Part shown: piece after piece, positions 60,023-64,000 of the stretch | Numbering within the stretch: position 1 is the first letter of the stretch | How the letters are laid out: each line of letters begins with the position of its first letter | Assembly: GCA_022842245.1 (NCBI GenBank) | Contig: JALHPZ010000022.1 | Span: 44,188 to 108,187, forward strand | Origin: Gemmataceae bacterium | Lineage (GTDB): Bacteria; Planctomycetota; Planctomycetia; Gemmatales; Gemmataceae | DNA: 64,000 nt | Direction of reading: 5' to 3' | Position numbers and translations under genes: made by a program | Notes under the pieces: generated by a model | What the model saw: only the letters and a program-made list of their open reading frames with translations | What the model was told of the DNA's origin: nothing | The model's database searches: none

Positions 60023-60994
60023 CTAGCGATCCGGCGCGAACTTGTGGGCGAGTTGCCGTTCCTTCTGTTCTTCTCGATACCATCGGACTGTTTTGAGCAA
60101 GCCTTCTTCAAACGTTTCGACCGGTTCGTAACCGAGGTCCCGCCGGGTCTGGCGAATGTCGGCACGCGAGAATCGTACATCGCCGGCGCGGGGCGGCGCA
60201 AATCGTGGCGCGAGGTTGGTGCCAAGGATGGCGTTCAACCCGGCGACGAGATCGAGGACGGTGACGGAGCGACCGGTTCCGACGTTGTAAACGTTTCCGG
60301 AGATCTCCGGGACTTCGGCCGCGCGAAGGAGCGCCTGCACGGCGTTGCCGACATAGGTGAAATCGCGGGACTGAAGGCCATCGCCATGGACGGTGGGGGC
60401 TTCGCCGCGCGCCATCATGGCCGTGAACAGGGCGATGACGCCGCTGTAGGGGCTGTCGTGGCGCTGGCGGGGACCAAAGATATTGAAGAAGCGCAGGCGG
60501 ACCGTTTCGATCCCGTACGTGGCAGCAAAGGCCTGCATGTAGAATTCGCCGGCGAGTTTGGCGGCGGCGTAGGGAGACTTGGCCACCGGCAGCAGGTTCT
60601 CCGTCTGCCCCCCTTCCCCCGTCGCTCCACCATAGGCGCTGGAACTGCCCGCATACACGACGCGCCGCACCCCGACCTTGCGGGCGGCATCCAGCAGGTT
60701 CAAGGTACCGGTCGCGCACGCGGCGTGACTGACTGCGGGCGATTCAACGCTCCGCGCCACCGAAGCGAGAGCACCGAGGTGAAACACCGTCCCCACGCCG
60801 TGCATCGCTTTCGCGACAGCGGACGGATCGACCAGGCTGCCTTCGATGAGGTCGTAGCCACCGGGAAGGTTGTCCATTGAGCCGGTCGAGAAGTCGTCGA
60901 AAACCCGCACCGGTCGGCCACGTTTCAAGAGGGCGTCAACGAGGTGCGAACCGATGAAACCGGCTCCGCCCGTGACCAGACACAGTTCGTCCAT
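60023..60994 (-). CDS. NAD-dependent nucleotide-sugar epimerase/dehydratase (extended SDR, GalE-like)
   Basis: The 323-residue protein begins with the NAD-binding LVTGGAGFIGSHLVDAL, has the Ser in VVYAGSSSAYGG and the YxxxK pair in SPYAAAKLAGEFYM, then RLRFFNIFGPRQRHDSPYSG and SRDFTYVGNAVQALL. This matches UDP-glucose/UDP-GlcNAc 4-epimerase-type enzymes (GalE, WbpP group). The exact sugar cannot be told. No glycosyltransferase gene is near. The start is ATG 60994, with the upstream region shared with tex (divergent). Confidence 0.92.
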   Translation of the reverse strand: MDELCLVTGGAGFIGSHLVDALLKRGRPVRVFDDFSTGSMDNLPGGYDLIEGSLVDPSAVAKAMHGVGTVFHLGALASVARSVESPAVSHAACATGTLNLLDAARKVGVRRVVYAGSSSAYGGATGEGGQTENLLPVAKSPYAAAKLAGEFYMQAFAATYGIETVRLRFFNIFGPRQRHDSPYSGVIALFTAMMARGEAPTVHGDGLQSRDFTYVGNAVQALLRAAEVPEISGNVYNVGTGRSVTVLDLVAGLNAILGTNLAPRFAPPRAGDVRFSRADIRQTRRDLGYEPVETFEEGLLKTVRWYREEQKERQLAHKFAPDR

Positions 60995-61194
60995 GAACCG
61001 CTCCCGGATGATTCGGCGATGAATCGCGGCAAGTTACTCCGCACGGGCACGATTGTCTATGGCGATTCGGATGGACGGGTTCGTCGGGGAATTCTTGACT
61101 CCACAACGGAATCGCCCTAAATCACGAAGATTCCAATCTCCCTGCCCGCCGAACGATTCGGCCGGACCCGCGCAGTCACCCTGCGGAAGCCGCC
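60995..61194. other. Divergent intergenic region between the epimerase and tex genes
   Basis: 200 bp between two divergent starts. It is AT-richer than its surroundings and must hold both promoters. I found no strong -10/-35 pair, hairpin or operator. GGAAG just before ATG 61195 is the tex ribosome-binding site. Confidence 0.6.
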
Positions 61195-64000
61195 ATGACT
61201 CCTTCCGAACCTGTTGCCGAAACGACCCCGGTCGTGACCGATGCTCCCGTGGCGGAGTCCCCGCCGCCGGCCGAGACCCCACCCGTCGAAGCGCCACCGG
61301 CCGAAGCGCCCCCCGCGCCGCCGGTTGAGGCCATCACCACGCCGGCCGTCGCCGCGCCGGCCGTCGCCGCGCAGCCCGTGCCCGAAGTCCCGCCGGCACC
61401 GCAATCGCAAGACCTCTCCCGGCTCGCGCAGGACCTGCAGATCCGACGCATCCACGTCGAAGCCGTGGTTCAACTGCTCGACGAAGGCAACACCGTACCG
61501 TTCATCACGCGCTATCGCAAGGAGCGCACCGGCGGCCTGGACGAGACGGTCATCCGCAAGATCCAGTCGCGAATCGCACAATTGCGCAGCCTGCGCGACC
61601 GCAAGCAGACGATCCTCAAGACGATCGCAACCCAGGGAAAGCTGAACGACGAACTGGTCGCGGCCATTCTCGAAACCGATCACCCCAAGCGGCTCGAAGA
61701 CCTGTATCTCCCTTACAAGCCCAAGAAGAAATCGCTGGCGGCCGAGGCACGCGAGAAAGGCCTCGAACCGCTCGCGCAGGCGATCTGGAATCGCGATCCG
61801 GCGGTGGCGAACCTCGCCGAGGTCCTGCCGGGGATGGTGAACCCGGAACAGAAGTTGAACTCGCCGGAGGAAATCCTCCAAGGCGTCGGCCACATCCTCG
61901 CGGAAGTGATTTCCGAGTTCCCGGACGTGCGCGGCCCGTTGCGCGCGTACACATGGGACACGGCCGTACTCGCCAGCAACCGCGTCGACGGCTTGCCGGA
62001 AGAGAAAGGGAAGGAATTCCGGGAGTACTTCAGCTTCAAGGAGCCGGTGCGGATGATCCCGCCTCACCGCGTGCTGGCAGTGAATCGCGGCGAAAAGGAA
62101 GGTATCCTCCGTCTCAAGTTTGAACTGGACGCGGATCGTGCCAAGGGGATCGTGTCCGAGTTTCTGCCGATCGCGGACCATCCCCACAAGGACATTCTCA
62201 TGGCGGCGGTGGCCGACGCCGTGGATCGGCTCGTGCTGCCGAGCCTCGAACGCGAAATCCGGCGCGATCTCACGGAACGGGCACAGGACCACGCCGTCGA
62301 CGTCTTCGCCCGCAACCTCCGCGGATTGCTCCTTCAACCGCCGTTGCGCGGCAAGCGGATCCTCGCCATCGATCCCGGCCTGCGCACGGGATGCAAGATC
62401 GCCGCCCTCGACGAGACCGGCGCGCTGCTCGACGACGGCGTCATTTACCCTCACCAGCCCCAGAAGAAAGTCGACGAGGCGAAACGGAAGCTCGAACAGT
62501 ACATCCGCAAATACCAGACCACGGTGATCGCGATCGGGAACGGCACCGCGTGCCGCGAGACGGAACAACTGGTCTCGGACCTGATCGCCGAGCTGGAGAA
62601 CCGCCGCCTGAATCCGCAACCGACGGTCACACGATCGGAATCGCTGACGGTCGAAGCCACGGCCGCGATCCCGGCGACGATCGAGTTGGCCGCGCCGATC
62701 GTGGAATCGGTCGTCGTGGCCCCCGCGATCCTGGCGGAGAGCGTGAGCACCATGACCTCGGTGCCCGGCGAAGCCACCACGGTGAGCAGCGTGGCCGAAC
62801 CAACGGCCGAATCGGTGACCACGACGGAAGCGACCGCGACGGCGGTGACCGCCGCGCCGACCGCGCCGCCTCCGCCGCCAGCGGAAGTGATCGTACTCGA
62901 CGGCCTGCCGGACGCGCCCACCGACCTCGCCTATGTCATCGTCAACGAGGCCGGCGCCAGCGACTACTCCGCGTCGCCGGTGGCCAAGGAAGAGTTCCCG
63001 AACCGCGACGCCACCACCCGCGGCACCGTTTCCATCGGCCGACGCCTGCAAGACCCGCTCGCCGAACTCGTGAAGATCGACCCGCAGCACGTCGGCGTCG
63101 GGCTTTACCAGCACGACCTCCGGCCGAAATACCTCAAGGAATCGCTCGAAGCCGTCGTCGAGTCGTGCGTCAACCACATTGGCGTCGACCTGAACACCGC
63201 GAGCGTGCCGCTGCTCCGCCACGTGTCCGGTTTGAACCAGCTCGCCGCGCGCGAACTCGTCGAGTACCGCAAGGCGCATGGCGCGTTCAAGAGCCGCGAG
63301 CAGTTGAAGGCCGTGCCGCAGATGGGCGAGGCGCGCTTCACGCAGGCCGCCGGCTTCCTCAAGATCGCCGACGGCGACGAACCGCTGGACATGACCTGGG
63401 TCCACCCCGAGAGCTACGACCTCGCCCGCAAGGTGCTCGCGACGTTCGAGCTGGCCCCGGCGGACCTGCGGGACGCGGCCAAACTCGAAGAGCTGCGCGG
63501 GAAGTTGAACGCCGCCGACCCCGATGCGATCGCAAAATCGCTCGATGTGGCGGTCCCCACGCTCATCGACATCTTCCGCGCCATCGCCCGCCCCGGCCGC
63601 GACCCGCGCGAGGAGTTGCCGCCGCCGGCGTTCAAGAAGGGAATTCTCAAACTCGAAGACGTGAAGCCCGGTATGGAACTGACCGGCACGGTGCTCAACG
63701 TCGTGCCGTTCGGCGCGTTCGTCGACATCGGCGTCAAGGAAAGCGGCCTCGTGCACATCAGCCAGATGGCCAACCGCTACATCAAGTCGCCTTACGAGGT
63801 CGTGTCGGTCGGGGACACGGTGACGGTGTGGGTGATGGAAGTGAAGTCCGGCGACAAGAAGATCTCCCTTTCGATGATTCCGCCCGGCCAGGAACGACAG
63901 GCGCACCCGCCGGAACCGCCGCCGCGTCCGCAACCCCGCCCGCAGCCTCGCCCGCAACCGCCGCAGGGCGATCGCCCACCACGGCCGATGGGGCCGCCGC
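61195..64000 (+). CDS. tex: Tex-type RNA-binding transcription accessory protein (3' end outside window)
   Basis: About 935 residues are visible and the frame is open to the window end. An Ala/Pro/Val-rich tail (about 1-70) precedes the Tex N-terminal helical domain (VVQLLDEGNTVPFITRYRKE, LEDLYLPYKPKKKS), the YqgF-like domain (ILAIDPGLRTGCKIAALDET), the helix-hairpin-helix part (VGVGLYQHDLRPKYLKESLE, LNTASVPLLRHVSGLNQLAA) and an S1 domain (TGTVLNVVPFGAFVDIGVKE). Tex binds RNA/nucleic acid and affects transcription. Between ETEQLVSDLIAELENRR and YVIVNEAGASDYS an Ala/Thr/Val/Pro-rich stretch of roughly 100 residues (about 62615-62925) interrupts the YqgF-like domain. The C-terminal tail is Pro/Arg/Gln-rich. 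The start is ATG 61195 after GGAAG. Confidence 0.94.
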   Translation, partial: MTPSEPVAETTPVVTDAPVAESPPPAETPPVEAPPAEAPPAPPVEAITTPAVAAPAVAAQPVPEVPPAPQSQDLSRLAQDLQIRRIHVEAVVQLLDEGNTVPFITRYRKERTGGLDETVIRKIQSRIAQLRSLRDRKQTILKTIATQGKLNDELVAAILETDHPKRLEDLYLPYKPKKKSLAAEAREKGLEPLAQAIWNRDPAVANLAEVLPGMVNPEQKLNSPEEILQGVGHILAEVISEFPDVRGPLRAYTWDTAVLASNRVDGLPEEKGKEFREYFSFKEPVRMIPPHRVLAVNRGEKEGILRLKFELDADRAKGIVSEFLPIADHPHKDILMAAVADAVDRLVLPSLEREIRRDLTERAQDHAVDVFARNLRGLLLQPPLRGKRILAIDPGLRTGCKIAALDETGALLDDGVIYPHQPQKKVDEAKRKLEQYIRKYQTTVIAIGNGTACRETEQLVSDLIAELENRRLNPQPTVTRSESLTVEATAAIPATIELAAPIVESVVVAPAILAESVSTMTSVPGEATTVSSVAEPTAESVTTTEATATAVTAAPTAPPPPPAEVIVLDGLPDAPTDLAYVIVNEAGASDYSASPVAKEEFPNRDATTRGTVSIGRRLQDPLAELVKIDPQHVGVGLYQHDLRPKYLKESLEAVVESCVNHIGVDLNTASVPLLRHVSGLNQLAARELVEYRKAHGAFKSREQLKAVPQMGEARFTQAAGFLKIADGDEPLDMTWVHPESYDLARKVLATFELAPADLRDAAKLEELRGKLNAADPDAIAKSLDVAVPTLIDIFRAIARPGRDPREELPPPAFKKGILKLEDVKPGMELTGTVLNVVPFGAFVDIGVKESGLVHISQMANRYIKSPYEVVSVGDTVTVWVMEVKSGDKKISLSMIPPGQERQAHPPEPPPRPQPRPQPRPQPPQGDRPPRPMGPP

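Noticed and set aside
61117..63957. Long - strand open frame opposite tex
   Set aside because: Tex is unmistakable on the + strand; the - strand product is Arg/Gly-rich shadow sequence.

Overview
The window is about 64 kb of GC-rich DNA that looks chromosomal and planctomycetal, most likely Gemmata-like (Gemmataceae or relatives). This rests on gene content, not on a search: three large secreted proteins of the DUF1549/DUF1553 type (one with a CxxCH motif, one with a related CxxxxCH-type motif), two Tat-exported DUF1501 proteins, a secreted CxxCH/WD40 protein, a DUF1559 pseudopilin-like protein, DUF4058, SMP-30, many TPR proteins, a Ser/Thr kinase and an FHA-GGDEF protein. This combination is characteristic of Planctomycetes. 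No tRNA, rRNA, transposase or CRISPR array was seen. Both ends cut through genes.

Layout. 1-5.8 kb: secreted cluster (partial repeat protein, DUF1549/DUF1553 protein, DUF4262 protein, cytochrome-WD40 protein). 5.8-6.0 kb: a cluster of hairpins. 6-13 kb: soluble histidine kinase, thioredoxin-TPR protein with a clear terminator, a TPR protein and glgA. 12.6-12.9 kb: copy 1 of a dispersed multi-hairpin element. 13-19 kb: alaS with an internal AT-rich segment, facing a metG - Rpn-like - membrane protein operon. 19-25.5 kb: a giant TPR protein and a small coiled-coil protein. 25.6-38.3 kb: DUF1501, SMP-30, DUF4058, DUF1549/DUF1553, copy 2 of the dispersed element (inverted), DUF1501, a SUI1-domain fusion, a TolB-like propeller, an OB-fold membrane protein and a third DUF1549/DUF1553 protein. 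38.3-41.1 kb: REP-like palindromes and a duplicated ~370-bp spacer around three small genes. 41-46.2 kb: glutamine amidotransferase, then a tightly overlapping operon (DUF1559, MFS, PhyH, glyoxalase/methyltransferase fusion) divergent from an ArsR-type regulator. 46.4-51.3 kb: a four-gene module with a WXG100-like protein, two helical proteins and a membrane FtsK/EccC-like ATPase. 51.4-64 kb: argG, a JAMM protease, a methyltransferase, a Gfo/Idh oxidoreductase, a Ser/Thr kinase, a PlsY fusion, an enoyl-reductase-like MDR protein, FHA-GGDEF, a sugar-nucleotide epimerase and tex (cut by the window end).

The best candidates for something undescribed are the minimal type-VII-like module (46382-51313), the compositionally foreign segment inside alaS (about 14150-14430), the dispersed multi-hairpin element whose two copies differ by compensating changes in their stems, the SUI1 protein with a degenerate phosphatase-like N-terminus, and the ArsR-linked operon with an ArsI-like/methyltransferase fusion. 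Family assignments come from reading translated sequence and motif recognition only; no alignment or structure prediction was run.
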